The position numbers and the translations under genes were made by a program. The notes under the pieces were generated by a model that had not been told where the DNA came from, made no database searches, and saw only the letters and a program-made list of their open reading frames with translations. From positions 124,001 through 188,000 of the forward strand of contig CAJNOL010000159.1 of assembly GCA_905250125.1 (NCBI GenBank): DNA of 64,000 nucleotides, written 5' to 3'. Shown one piece after another: positions 12,401 through 24,930 of the stretch (positions within the stretch are counted from its first letter, which is position 1; each line of letters opens with the position of its first letter). The stretch is from Rotaria sordida. Lineage: Eukaryota; Rotifera; Eurotatoria; Philodinida; Philodinidae.

Positions 12401-15400
12401 ATTCTGATTATTACTTCTGTTAGTAGGATTATTTAGAGGTATCGTTGGGGTTTCACGTGCTGGTGTACGTCGTCGAAAACTGACTCGATTTAAAAACTGA
12501 TTATTACGCATTCTAAATGAACTAAACGAACTAAAGAAAATAAATAATAATAATAATAATAATAGAATAGATATTTGTTGTAATTGTTTTTTTTAAAACA
12601 AATTATAAAAGAAAAAGAAAAACGTACACTGGATTAGGATTTGTTTGTGATGTTGTAGAAGGATTTGGTTCTTTACGTGGTGGACGTACATGTACTTTCC
12701 AAGTTGCTTTTGATAGAGATTTTTCATCAGCTGCATAGACACGCCATAAATTTTGTATTAATAAAACTGCAGGAATCTTTCGTCGTTTATAATGTTTTTG
12801 ACGTTGTTGTTGTTGAACTTTTAATGCAAAACCAGAACCAAGAATACCCTATAATATTTATCAAAATCAAAAAGAAAAAAGAAAACTATCGACATATAGA
12901 AGAAAATACCGCTGGTAGAGCAAAGAAACTAATACCAATAAATGAACATATAGCAGCAAGTAATTTACCAATATATGATGATGGTACTTTATCACCATAT
13001 CCTACCTATATAAATATTTATCTTTTTTTTATTTAATTCATTAAAACTATCTTACTGTGCATAATGTAATCTATCGAGAAAAGATAAAAAAAAGAAAAAT
13101 AAAAAAAAGTATGATATAAATACAAAATGATTAATACATACAATACCCCACCATAATGCATCAGCAAATGTTTCAAATTTATGTCGATCTGTATCAATAA
13201 AATTTGTAATTGAACTAGTTGTCATTACATTTGTTGTATTATTAATTAATGTTTCTTTTATTTCATTAATACTATCTTTTTCAACAAGAAACATAACAAA
13301 TGATGAAAAAATAAGTACTAAAAATTCAATATAAATTGTTGTTATAAGTTCCTTAAAATAAGAACATATATGTAAAGTGCTTAGAATAACAAAAAAAAAA
13401 GAAAAAAAAAGAAAACAAACTTGTCTATGAGCATAAACAACAGAACCTAATAATTTCCAAGTACCACCACGACGATCCATTCTTAACATACGTAAAATTT
13501 GAAAAAAACGTAAACCACGTAATGCTGATGCAGCAAAAACTCCATTACTACCTCGACTATTTAGACAAAGTGTTACAACAGTTGCCATAATTACAGTAAA
13601 ATCTATATCAAAATATTCAAGAAATTTTTATTTTATTTTTTTTTCTTTCTTTTTGTAATACAAACCAAGAGCACAAAATGGCTTTTTCATAAAACGTAAA
13701 CGACCCATTAATGTTTGATAACGAGAACGACAACCTGCACTCCATACACGCAATGCAAATTCCGTTGCAAGCCATATAACGACAATAATTTCCTTGATTA
13801 AAAAAAAAACTCAATTATATATCATTAATAAACAGTTATTCTATTAAATTAATATTTACAGTTTGTAATAGCACTGTTGATGCTATTGATTCGTACTCAG
13901 GCATTGTAACCACCACAGAAAGAAATAGACATAGAAAAACGGTGAGAAACCTAGAGAAATTAAATAATATTAAATATTTTAAAATATTTATTTTATTTTT
14001 ATTTTGTATTTCTAAGAAATACATATTGTATTTAATTGTATTATATGATGAAACTAAATCGATCAAATATTCCATTAACTACAATACTAGTCTTAGGTTT
14101 TTATTTGTTCTCGAATGCATTTCTGTGTTATTTTATATAATGACTGACGTGTAGTGTGTCACCTTGAATGTCAGGAAACTTTTTCTTAACAATGTGCATT
14201 TTAGATAGAGCATTTGAGAATTGTTTTTATTATTATTTATTTATAAAGATTATTTTAATATTCAATATGTTTTGTTTTTTTTCTAATATTACAAATGTTT
14301 GATAAAATATTTAAATTGATTTATTTATATTCAATTATCTTAAAACAAAAAATAATTTGTGCATTAAAAACGACCCAAAAAATATATTCTCAATAATAAT
14401 AGTCGTCAGCATCATCAAAAATTAGGTTCTAAATATTGATTTATTGAACTATTCTCAAATGAATATATATATTGGTCAGTAGAACAATTATTGAATCTTA
14501 TTATTCATTTGGGAAGAAATAAATGATTGATTCTTTGTCTTTTGACAAAAGAAAAATTGATGACAATCATATTTAGTAAACAATATGAAAAATTTTATAC
14601 AAAAAATTCTCAAGAAAATAACAAAACTTGGAAAATTTATACTAATATTATATGTTTAGTAATTATTGTCAATCGATGAAAATTTTTATTTGTATCATAT
14701 TTGATAAGATCTTGTAGAAAATATCTAAATATATTCGAAAATTCTATTTCCTTATTATTCATATGAGCGTACATTAATTAGAAAAATATTTCAAAGTTTA
14801 TAAAAAACATGTTTTCACATTGTAACTTTTAATTATGATGGTGTCCTTCCTTCATTGATGCCTATTTTTTTCTCATTTATACCATGCATGCGATAAAGTA
14901 CAAGCTGACAAAATTAGTATCTCTGCATGGATACACATTTGGATAAATGAAGTCATTTTAAATATTTATTTTCAATTTTTCAACATATAAAAGAAAACAA
15001 CTCATGATTTCTTCATATTTACTCATTTCTATTCATATAAAAGTCACGCAATTTGTAGAAATTACAAAGACAAAAAACAAAAGAGAAAAAAGAAAAGTTA
15101 TAATTTTTCTTCTTTATTGATAATTTATATAAATGAAATATCGACACATGTTTATAACTGAATCTAGGTTTTATTTATTTTCATAATCATAAAAGATCAC
15201 ATGGAATTGATCAATTTTTTTTTTTCATAATATTTCATGATATGTTGTAAACTTATTTCAATGCTTCCAAAGGGAAAGAAGCAATACGAGAAAAGCAGAT
15301 CTGTTACTGAACTCTAATAGGCGATGACTTATGCTCTTATAATTTTAGTCTTTAGGGTCTTATTCTTTTCAATTAAAATAAGCACTATATGAGCTGGAAA

Positions 15401-16691
15401 ATTTTTTTTTCCTTCTCTCTGTCTCTCTTTTCTTTTGTTATCCCTATGCCGGATGCTGAACGAATCGATCTTATTGAAATTATTTAATGATTTTTATTGT
15501 TTATCGATTAAGAAAATGATAGAAGAAAGAAACTTGTATATGTTTTTTTTTTTTTTGTTTTTAAAAAAGAAATTAGTTTTCTATTCAGATGAAAGAAAAA
15601 GAGATAAACAGAAAATAAATTACTTACACAATTGTATGATAAATAACAGCTTTATAACCATGTGGTCGTTCTAAAAAATTATATATACGTAATTGAATAC
15701 GTCGATATTTTGCTGAACGTCTTTGAATTGGATGTAAAACAAGAGGTTTTCCAAGTAATGAAACACGTTTTTCAAGTAATAAACGACTCTGATTTGCTGA
15801 TAGGCCAACTAATGGTCGATATTTTAATGGTGATACATATACAGGATGAAAATCCGCTGATAAACTAGCCGATGGTCCAGTTGTTGTTATAGGTATTGTT
15901 GTTGACATATCTTCTCTCATATTTATATATGTAACTGATGAACGTGGTTGAATATCAAATCCACTAAGTTGAGGTGTTGATGAACTTCTATGAATAAGAG
16001 TCGGTTTATCGTTAGCAAATGTTACGCACGCAGTACGAGTAGGAGAATAATCGCGTTCATGAAATTCTATAGTTGTTGATGATGCTGTTGTTCTTGTTTC
16101 TATTTTAGTTGTGTCTAATGGAAATATGAGGGATGTAGATGGTGATGTTCGAAAAAATTGATTCCTTTGCGTATGACGAGAAATATTGCGACAACGATGA
16201 TGTTGTTGTTCATTGTTTTTACTTTCCTCTTCTATACTTTTGTTACTACCATTACTTTCTTGTTCGTTCTCATCGCCTGTGTAATCATCTTTCTCGTCAT
16301 CATCATTGGCGTTCTCATCTATTATGATAGATGTTTGTTGAACATTACTACAAGTTTCTGTTGACATTTTTTTCTCGGTTCGTTTTCGTAATATAGAACG
16401 TAATTTTGTTGGAGATGTTTGTTGTTGTCTTTCTTCTTGATTATGTTCTATTTTAATAGAAACAAGTTTTGAATTTTCATCATCATCATCATCATCATCT
16501 TCTTCTTCTTCTTCTGCTTCATCATCACTATCTTCGTTGTTTTCTTTTTCTCGATAATTTTTATTATTCTTCGTTAATATTGACATATTTTCTTCGATAT
16601 TTATTGATATATTTGATGATAATTCTTTATTATTATTATATTTAATTAAATGATTATTATTATTTCGTAAATTTTTTAAAGAAGTTCTCAT
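9493..16691 (-). CDS. KCNQ: KCNQ (Kv7) voltage-gated potassium channel alpha subunit
   Basis: Twelve exons on the minus strand: 16691-15628, 13950-13860, 13792-13666, 13602-13421, 13351-13142, 13070-13056, 13005-12910, 12848-12628, 12530-12280, 12205-11992, 11937-11847 and 9852-9493 (973 residues). The N-terminal ~340 residues are acidic and low-complexity, longer than in vertebrate Kv7. Then come SLLGKPL and KYRR with FLERPHG before S1; S2; S3; an S4 of [21 protein letters not shown]5 ([10 protein letters not shown]); turret and pore helix (ADALWWGI); filter TLCTVGYGDK; S6 ([20 protein letters not shown]); helix A/B calmodulin region ([20 protein letters not shown]); and a C-terminal coiled coil. 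[16 protein letters not shown] and [12 protein letters not shown] identify Kv7 rather than other Kv channels. Tetramers at the plasma membrane would give slow, PIP2-dependent K+ current. The start is the first ATG of the open frame. Introns 1 and 11 are long; intron 11 carries a SINE. Odd: the filter has Cys where family members have Thr. Confidence 0.92.
10450..10810 (-). repeat. tRNA-derived SINE, copy A (intron 11 of KCNQ)
   Basis: Read on the minus strand from about 10810, the head has GACTGAGTGGCTAC, a good pol III A-box-like segment, followed by a body. The body shares AGCTGTTTGTCT, ATGCTGACT, GTTGTGACAT, ATTAGTTAACGTA and AATGAATCTGCC-like stretches with the copies at 20335 and 45081. 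It is clearly richer in GC than the surrounding intron. No coding capacity is seen. Confidence 0.65.
13056..13070 (-). other. KCNQ: 15-base microexon of KCNQ coding ITLCT of the selectivity filter
   Basis: On the minus strand the acceptor CTCGATAG is followed by ATTACATTATGCACA and the donor GTAAGA. The exon is in phase 0 and joins WWGI (exon 5) to VGYGDK (exon 7), giving WWGIITLCTVGYGDK against the family's WWGTITLTTIGYGDK. Skipping it would keep the frame but delete part of the pore. Without it the filter cannot be assembled, which supports its reality. Confidence 0.85.
13951..15627 (-). other. KCNQ intron 1
   Basis: A 1.68-kb intron between the N-terminal exon and S1. It is very AT-rich, and no gene, SINE or hairpin was recognised in it. 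It is bounded by a GTAAGT donor and a TTTCTCTAG acceptor as read on the minus strand. Confidence 0.6.
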
Positions 16692-19679
16692 TATGAAAAT
16701 AATTAGAATATATCTGATCAACAATAGTCATGATTATGATAACAAGTAAAAAAACATTGTTTTCCAGCTTTTTCTACCTAAAGAAAAATACAAAAGAAAG
16801 AAAAAAATAAATAAAGAAAACTGAATGACAAACATATGGCCGGATGTATGATGATACTACGTGTGCAAACAACCTTTCAAACAATCGATAAAATCCTAAT
16901 GTTATTATGTATCATTATCAGACACATATTCGACATCCGTTTAGCCTATGATATTTTATGTAATTTACTTGATTATATATAAAAATCTATAGTATATATA
17001 TATATATATTTATAATAGATATAGTTTTGCTTATTTGAAACTTATTCGAATAATAAATTGAAAAAAATATGATGCTCTTAAAAGAGCATTTACTTTAGTA
17101 ATAAAAAACTATCCAATATAAATAAAGTAATTCCGGTGCTTAAAAAACAAACGATGAATACACATATAGATACATTTGTCAAAAAGGAAAATGAACCATA
17201 TTTGTCTCTTTCTTTTTGTTTTGACTATTTAATTTATTCAATAAAAATAGACCTACTCTTATTACTCCCTAAGGCATCTTTTATAAATTGAAAACAAAAA
17301 AAAAAGAAAATCATAGACACTATACTACTAACCAATATGGATCCTTTATGATTATTCTAGGTTATGATTATTATGATAGTCATTATCAAAGTGAGTAGCA
17401 CCATGTGTGTTAATGTATGAAAGAAAAATTATAAAAAGAAAATGGGCCGATGCCAATAGTAAAAGATCGAGAAAAGGCTATTCTTTTGTGCTTTCAAGCT
17501 GCTGTTTTAATACTTATTTTTTGTCTCTTACATTTGCGTTATTGTTCTCTAAGTATGTAGGCATCATAATGACATAGTCACACTCACCAGTGCCAATAGT
17601 TAGTCTGCTATTATTGACAAAAAAGCTGAGACAGAAGGAAATAATGTGTGAACGTTATACAAGCAGTCCTATTCATCCACTCGGTTTTTTTTCTCTCTAT
17701 CTTTTTTTTTTTTATCAAAGACCCTTTTCTCTGTTTTTCTTCTTCGCTCATGGTCATACTCGAGGCTGTTTGTCTTGTTTTTCGCTGTCGTCTTTTCACC
17801 ATAATCATATTTCATCATTTATTCGATACCATGTGTCATCTCTTTTCTCTATGTCTTCGCTTCATAACTAACGTATGGATAAACTCAATAAGATCTTTCA
17901 TATAGATATATATTGTTTTTTTCTCTTGCTTTCTATTGCAAAAAAATCACCATCTTAGTTTAAGAGTATTTTGAGTGCATAAAAGACAATCGTTTACTAA
18001 CGAATTGAAGAGAACTTATTTCTAATCAAATGACTATATATGAAAACCGCATAGTTTTCAACAATTGATCAATATTAACTTATAAATAAACTAAAAATAA
18101 CGAGCATATTTTGTTGTAGTATGTTTTATCTTGAATTATTATGATAGATTAATTATCACATTTATCAATTAATTTAAAAACTATTCATGTCATTTAGAAG
18201 CTATTCTTTCTAATATAAAAAGATAACGACGTATAATAGTATGAAAATGTCATGTTAATAGAGAGAATATCAATGATTTATTGACATTCATCTTCGATGA
18301 GACGAATGTGTACGATGCAAATAATAACATGTTAACTTAAGTCAACTAAGTATGGTACTCGTGTATCCAAAATCTTAGTTTTTTTTTGTATTCTTAAACG
18401 AAAGAAAAGAAAACAACAGTAAATTAACTATTCTATATTCAAATCATCAATGAAAACAATACTTTGTTATGAATCTTATCGAAATGAATAATATATATTA
18501 AAATTTACCTTATTTGAATAAAGCTTTTTTTTTTCTAAATTAATATAATTTCTTTAATTAACATGAAAAGATATGTCTTCAGTTTCTTTTTCTATTCAAT
18601 CAAGTTCTTTTGTACTTCCACATAAACGTATATATATATATATATATATTTTAATTTTAGAATTGACAATAGCAGAGAAGGAAAAGGTACTTCACCATAT
18701 AGAAGGAAACTAGAAAGCTTTGTCAACCTACAACGGTCGTTTTTCTCTCTCTCTCTCTCTCTCTCTTTTCATATTATCAAATAATTACACGATATTCATT
18801 TCCTTGATGATAATTGTTAGAACTATAATGATGATAATAATAATAATAATAGAAAAAGGAAGGAGGAAACTGATTGTTCAACGCACATTGATCTAGTTTC
18901 AAATCGATTTTGAAAGGCTGATGCAATTGTGACAAAAACACTTAGATGCGCTCTCTCTTTCCTCTCGTTTGACTTCTCTATTGAATTGATCATTGAAGAA
19001 CAACTCATAGAATCTATAAAACAATTTGATGAGTATGCAGATTATGGTGTTTGCAAGTTTCTATATATCGACAGATAGACACTAAATGAATATATATAAT
19101 CGTTTCTAAATATACATACATAAAACAAAGCACGATAAGCTTAAGATCGAATAATGATTCTAATATAGGCCGAGTATGTTGAATTGGAGTGTGAAATGAG
19201 TCGTTCACTCGTTCTGTCTAGTAGTGTATTCATTTCTATCAATGTGCGTTTTTTTTTATCACAGAAATGATGCGGAAAATAATTATCTACTAACAGAGCA
19301 GATCGGAAAAGCAAGAAATATAGAAAGAAAAAAAAAAACAGAAGAAAAAAAAATATATGGATATTAGATTATCTTTACAACTTGAAAATTTACTTCTATT
19401 TTCGATAATATAAGTTCCATTTATTTATATGTATATTTGACTTCATCATATGCTTCTTAATAAAATAATTAATTGTTTAGAAAAAAAAAAAAAAACTCAG
19501 TGAATAAGATCAGATATTAGAGTCATTGACAATAGTAATTGAACAACATATTTTTATTATGGAAATCAATTTGAGTAATTTGAGAATATCATTTTTTGGA
19601 GAAATCTCTCCAAATAATAAGAAAGTTTCTGAGATGAAACTTATGTCATTAGGTTGAGTCTACTGAGACTAGACAAAAC
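16692..19679. other. intergenic, no gene seen; simple repeats
   Basis: This is upstream of KCNQ and must hold its promoter, which cannot be placed by eye. It contains (TA)n near 16990-17012 and 18628-18650, (CT)n at about 18743-18767 and (AATAAT)n at 18835-18850. Short open frames with runs of Phe, Ser and Lys are translated homopolymer tracts. Confidence 0.45.
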
Positions 19680-20130
19680 CTATAATGATCTGTACCCTTG
19701 TTACTTTTTGTTTTTCGAGTTATGAACATTTTATTGAGTTTCTGATCTAATACGGGGTATGTCATTGCATATTTAATGTCGTGATTTTTATCTGAAATTT
19801 TGCCCATAAAGAGATCTTATGAACACTATCATATATCGAAAGTTTCACATATAACGAATGTTTTCATCTTAACATATCATATCCTCAACAAATGCACATA
19901 TTTCAGAAAAAATTTGATTTTCTTGTAAATTTGTGATCTAAGAAAGAAAGTATTTTTCATAGCTGAAACTTTCGGTGTATGATAATTTTAATGAGACTTA
20001 TTTATAGGGATAATTTCAGGTTGAGAGAACAATATTGAATATTTAATGGCATATCCTGCATTAGGTCAGGAACTCATTAAAATGTTGAGGACTCGAAAAG
20101 AAAGTAATAACAGCAAGACTCCATTATAGA
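19680..20130. repeat. foldback element 2, long imperfect hairpin
   Basis: The left arm from about 19680 (CTATAATG..., TTGTTACTTTTTG, TTTTCGAGTTATGAACATTTT, TGAGTTTCTGA, CCGAAAGTTTC-like) pairs with the right arm ending about 20130. The right arm read in reverse gives CTATAATG, TTATTACTTTC, TTTTCGAGTCCTCAACATTTT, TGAGTTCCTGA and CCGAAAGTTTC. The arms run nearly into each other near 19900. No coding sequence. Confidence 0.7.
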
Positions 20131-20230
20131 TATCGTATACTATCAGTAGATACAAACTAATAATACAAACCACGTTTCAAAAGCTTTTTATCACTTGAAG
20201 AGCTTCCTTTTTTTAAAATAAATTGTTAGT

Positions 20231-20758
20231 AATATTTTGCTTGTTTTGTTTTTTTATTTCAAGGATAAGAGTTTCTTAAAAAAATAAACTTTTCTCTAGA
20301 ATCTATTCACGTGAGCATCACCCGAAGTGTTTCAACACTTTGAGTCGCTATTGCTGAGTAGTTAAGTTCTTTAGCACGTACTACCAAGATACTATATTCG
20401 AACCATGGCACTATCAGACATGGAATAACCTTGAACAAGTCACTAATGACTGTTTTGTCTCGGATCACCCGTACAATAGTATACTGACTACGTTGTGATG
20501 ATCCTTGTGGTTAGTCAGTGTGTAAAGGGAGCTCAAGTGATCGATTGGAAGAACTCTGAGGCAGACTGGTCTTCTGTTCAGAGATGCAACTAGTAATAAT
20601 TGTAGGGAAAATATCGAACTTTCGAAACAATCTCCGAACAGTACCTTATACCACGAAACAGTCGAAAGGTGGAATATTCTTATTCTTCAGCATTTTTGAG
20701 TTCATATAGAGGAATTCATGTCGTCAGATCTTTTCTCCAATATTTTGCTTGTTTTGTT
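20231..20758. repeat. perfect 20-base direct repeat flanking the SINE segment
   Basis: AATATTTTGCTTGTTTTGTT occurs at 20231-20250 and again at 20739-20758. Similar but imperfect sequence continues after both (TTTTTAT...AGGATA). The 488 bases between include SINE copy B. Confidence 0.7.
20335..20690 (+). repeat. tRNA-derived SINE, copy B
   Basis: The head contains GCTGAGTAGTTAAG (A-box-like) and, about 40 bases on, ATTCGAACC (B-box-like), the spacing expected of a tRNA promoter. The body (CTGTTTTGTCTCGGATCACC, ATACTGACTACGTTGTGATG, GTTAGTCAGTGTGTA, GAGCTCAAG) is shared with the copies at 10450 and 45081. The segment lies within a pair of identical 20-base direct repeats, 20231-20250 and 20739-20758, which may be target-site duplications of this or a larger insertion. 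Confidence 0.7.
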
Positions 20759-20769
20759 AAATTTTTATC

Positions 20770-21020
20770 CTAGGATAGTCTACTGCTGAGAATATTGAAC
20801 AGAGAATTTTTCACTTGAAAATTCGTCTGTAATTAGGTCTCATAATCCTAAGAAAATCCTAACATTTGCATCTAAAACGATTACTCCTTACTCGAGTTAT
20901 TTCATGATAAAAAATCGATTAAATTGTTCGAATCTTCTTAGGATTATGGGATCTAATCATATATAAATTTTCAAATTAAATATTCTCTATTCAATATTTC
21001 TGAGAATATGCTGTCCTACG
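20770..21020. repeat. foldback element 3, imperfect hairpin
   Basis: 20770-20860 and 20925-21020 are imperfect reverse complements. Landmarks are CTGAGAATATTGAACAGAGAAT against ATTCTCTATTCAATATTTCTGAG, and ATTAGGTCTCATAATCCTAAG against CTTAGGATTATGGGATCTAAT. The loop is about 65 bases. It follows directly after the second 20-base repeat that flanks the SINE. Confidence 0.75.
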
Positions 21021-22948
21021 GTGTCATTCTTGTCTAGAAATCTTCTCGAAAATATGAACTCAAACGCGATGAATTACTTCAAGCAGTGCCTTCATTAATA
21101 GATATCATTAAATTTACTGTAAGATAAAGAGTAACCAAGAAGGAAAAAAAGAAATTGATAAATTTTGTTATCATTGTTTTTTGTTTTAAATTTAAAACGA
21201 CTTTTTAAAAATGTAATTCAGAGATAATTTCATTTCTTTTCATTCTAATGTTGTATAACAATACAAAAGAATACTTTTGAATTATGATGATCTTATCTTG
21301 GAGTAAAAAACAAAAACAAAATGTAGGCCTTGCTTGATCAGAATTTATTGATATCACTCATGTTCTCAACATTTGTATTAATATACTATGAACGATACTT
21401 TATTAAAATAAAAATAATTTATTCAAGTATCAGTTTAAAATTATATGAAGTATTACCAATCTTTCCATCTGCGAAATTCTTTTTACACATAGAATTTATA
21501 ATAACGAAAGTTTTCGACGTTTTCTGAATTATTTTACCTTTGTCGATATCTTTATCTCATATTCGAAATGATGATAATTTACCCAAGAAAAACTAAGTTT
21601 GTATCAATTAGGAGAAAGTAAGTGTTGCTAAATTCTGGTAAAAATTTTTTTATATAAAACAAATAGAAGTTTTAAAGTTCATAAAAACAATATTTTATAA
21701 GAATTATAAAAATGATCGTCATTCTAATGATTTTTTATTTATTTCAAACAAATCCAAATTGATACTATGCATAAATCTCAGAAAATCAAGTGTACATGTT
21801 TTTCTTCTGTTTACTAGTCAGATCTAGTAAAAGAAATAATTTATAAAACATTCAAATAGCAGTAGACAACAATTCGATCTTTGCAAAAAAAAAGAAATAA
21901 ATAATCATTTCAAGATGAAATCAAAGATTTAAATCAAAAATGCTTTTATTGAGGGAACATGATTCATATCAAAGTATGCCAACATCAAGAGAAATATTTC
22001 CCGTATGAATATATTTATATAAATGTTCATATAAAGTGTCAACGAAATAATGCTTGAAAGAAAAAAAATAATCTGTCTTAATAATAAAGAAGAATGATCA
22101 AAGACAAAAGAAAAAAAAAAATGCCTCTCAATCATTATATCTATAGAGATTTTATTATATCTCATTGATTTGTCTTTATTCCATTGATAAAGTATGTGTA
22201 CGAGTGAAAGACTGAAGCATCATTCTCTTATATATATATATATAATTCAATTATTTTCGATCATTATTCTTCTAGGGATCTTCATTTTCCCCCGATGATC
22301 AATGACTGTTATTCGAATAAGATGATGTTGTTTTTTTAGTTTAATCATATATGCCCAGTAGACAATCTTTTTTTTCCACTTGAAATAATCATTTTTTGTT
22401 ATCGATCAGACACTTCCTCTAACCCTCTCTAGGTTTTTTTTTTTAAAATGAATTGTTTACTTGTATTCAAAATGCTTAATTGTATAAGAAAGAAACGTTG
22501 CATTTGTCATTTCTTTGTTGTATACGTAACATTCAGATCAAAGAAAGAGAAGGATTCAATTAATTTCCTTTTTTTTATAGTGAAATACGAGATGAATTTC
22601 TTTCTGAAAATTGACAAAAATCTTCTGGGAATAATTTATCTATTACAAGACAATCTTAAGAACGACGTAAATCGATCATATTTCTTCGCTTTATTTCTAT
22701 TGATCCTTGAGCGAAAAAAAAAAATAATGCAAAATGCATTTCATCATAAAAATTAGTTTTCCTCTATGACATGAAGGACATCATCAAATACACCGATGAG
22801 CGAATCTTGATAATTAAATTTGACGTTTGAATATTCCGGCCACCATCATAAGAAAAAAAAACCGTTCAGAACAAACAAGTCTTTACTCCATATACTAACG
22901 AGGAAGCCTCTTCAGCTACCTCCTTTTGATTTTAATGTTTTATTTTGG
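21021..22948. other. intergenic, no gene seen
   Basis: AT-rich, with a short (TA)n at 22231-22243. The open frame near 22448-22756 is Lys/Phe-rich and lacks neighbouring exons, so it was not called. Confidence 0.45.
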
Positions 22949-23420
22949 CTATAGATACTATCTTGTATTCTAATAACAATTCTAAAAGGATTTGGATTCC
23001 TATTGAGAGTTGACTAAGCTATCGAATTTTGTTCTGAAACGTTATGTATATAGAGAACTCAACTAGACTAGCTTTTATGAAAAATTCAGAAGTGTTGAAC
23101 AAAATCTCTTTGAGATATGAGACTTGTAAGCTATAGATCATTGTTCATGGATAGTGTATATAACATGCATTTTTTTTTTCAAAGTTTAATATCTTGAAGA
23201 GATTTTGTTCAAAATTTTTGAATTTTTTTATGAAAGCTAATTTAGTTGAATTCTCTAATTGCACGATGTTTCAAATCAAAATTTAAAAAAAAAGTTTTCC
23301 AAAAATCTGGAACATCCATAGAAAATAGGCATATTAAAAATTCGATAGTTTAGTCAAATCTCAATAGGAACTCAAATCTTTAGGATTTTTTATTAGAACA
23401 TCATGTAGTAACTATAATCG
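22949..23420. repeat. foldback element 4, long imperfect hairpin
   Basis: The left arm 22949-23125 pairs with the right arm 23195-23420. Landmarks: GTATTCTAATAACAA with its complement near 23395; TTCCTATTGAGAGTTGACTA with TAGTCAAATCTCAATAGGAA; CTATCGAATTTT with its complement near 23340; and AACAAAATCTC with GAGATTTTGTT. Drift between the arms is visible throughout. Confidence 0.75.
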
Positions 23421-24732
23421 AAAAAAAAAATTGAAATCAAAAGAGAGCAACTGAAGAGATTTCCTCGTAAGTCGTACGACAATCGTGTCGATCATTGTAT
23501 GTTCAAATTTGAAGGATGAATATGAACAAAGAGCCAATATTGTATCGCCAAAAAAAAGTTATAAGCAATATTTAGAATATGGAAATATAAAAGGTGCGCC
23601 ATAATAACTGAGGATAAATTGTCAACCTTTTTCATGCTTTTTCTTGTTATATAGAAGGCTGAAATTCTTATTAAATATGTATCCAGGTAGCTCAGGAAAC
23701 GGCATTTAGATATGATAAATGGTAATCTTGTGAAGTTTCTTTTTCTCAAGTGTAATGATGTATAAAATACTTTTCCGCAAACTTTTCATTCAGTTCATTC
23801 CGCACATTCTCAGTTCATTATAAATCAACAAATTTTGCATCCGCTATCTAATGTTTCTATACATTGATTGAATAATTATGCTGCGAGCCGTGCAACCAAT
23901 ACTTCATGTTATTTTCAAACGATATAAATTCAATACAAATCATTTACGTTCTCTTCTGTGTTCGTAACTAGTGAACATTTAAGATAAAATTTATCATTAA
24001 ATCTAAAGGATCTCAGATATGAATGAATTTCTATACACTGTCGCGATTGACTACATTGTAAAAATGTTACAAAAATCTAGTACGACAATTCATGTATGTT
24101 AATCTTGTTCATTCATTTCAGTCCTACTAATTTTAACTAGAAAATTCAAACTTTGGCATATCAAAAATCTTAGTTAGATGAATAAATGTTTAAAATTTCA
24201 GCTTTTCACACCATGAAAAAGTATGAAAAATATCGTTGACAATTTATTAGCAGTTATTATGGACATCCTTTAGTACTTTCAGTACCTTACTCTACTTTTT
24301 TGTTTAGCTTCTATTTTAATATGTTTTGTTTTCTTGACATACACATCTATTGTAGCATGGTAATAGCAGCTATTCAGCTGTTCAATCAGAGTCACATCCG
24401 GTATGATTTTTCCTTATCGGTATCGGTATCGGTACCGATCGGACTGGACGGAATTATTTTTCTGATTCTATAAGGGTCGAATCAACCTCTCAATCACTAC
24501 AAAAATTACGTAAGGCATCTGTGAAATACGATTGTTAATGAGTTTTGAAGTATATAGCGAGAAAATTAAACCTGTCCTCCCTTTAGCTTGCCATAAAGAT
24601 CACGATAAACATGCTGATGTAATTTTAATCTACAGACAGCCTGTGACAGAGATGTTGATATGTTTGTAACGATCTAGAGAGTTTTTCCATCTACTGGTTT
24701 TTGATCTCGCCATGGTCTGCCATAGAGATAAT
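23421..24732. other. intergenic, no gene seen; short TATCGG tandem
   Basis: No coding exon was recognised. At 24417-24443 a few TATCGG units run into the palindrome CGGTACCG. The patch 24350-24500 is richer in GC than its surroundings and may be part of an unidentified repeat. Confidence 0.4.
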
Positions 24733-24930
24733 GAAGTTTCGTCAAAAAAGAAAAAGTGCAAATTCCGTACTTCAACGTACTCTAAGTGTATATCGAAACT
24801 ATTCATAATAACCTCTTAACTATATCAAGTCTAGTATCAATATGTTCGTGATGCGTATTGATACTAGACTTGACATATCCTTAGAGTACGCTGAAGCGCA
24901 GTGAAGTATGAAGTTTTCATTTTTTCTCCC
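24733..24930. repeat. foldback element 5, hairpin with a perfect 18-bp inner stem
   Basis: 24825-24842 (TCAAGTCTAGTATCAATA) is the exact reverse complement of 24856-24873, with a 13-base loop. Outside it, CGTACTCTAAG pairs with CTTAGAGTACG. The outermost parts (GAAGTTTCGTCAAAAAAG against its counterpart ending about 24930) pair imperfectly. The left arm has an extra segment (about 24789-24822) not matched on the right. Confidence 0.75.

Noticed and set aside
13052-13588. A single 178-residue exon covering the KCNQ S4-S5 region
   Set aside because: It reads through two introns. Splice sites and family alignment break it into exons 4, 5 and the microexon.
24417-24443. TATCGG tandem as a possible internal telomere repeat
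   Set aside because: Too few units, and it does not match any telomere repeat I know.
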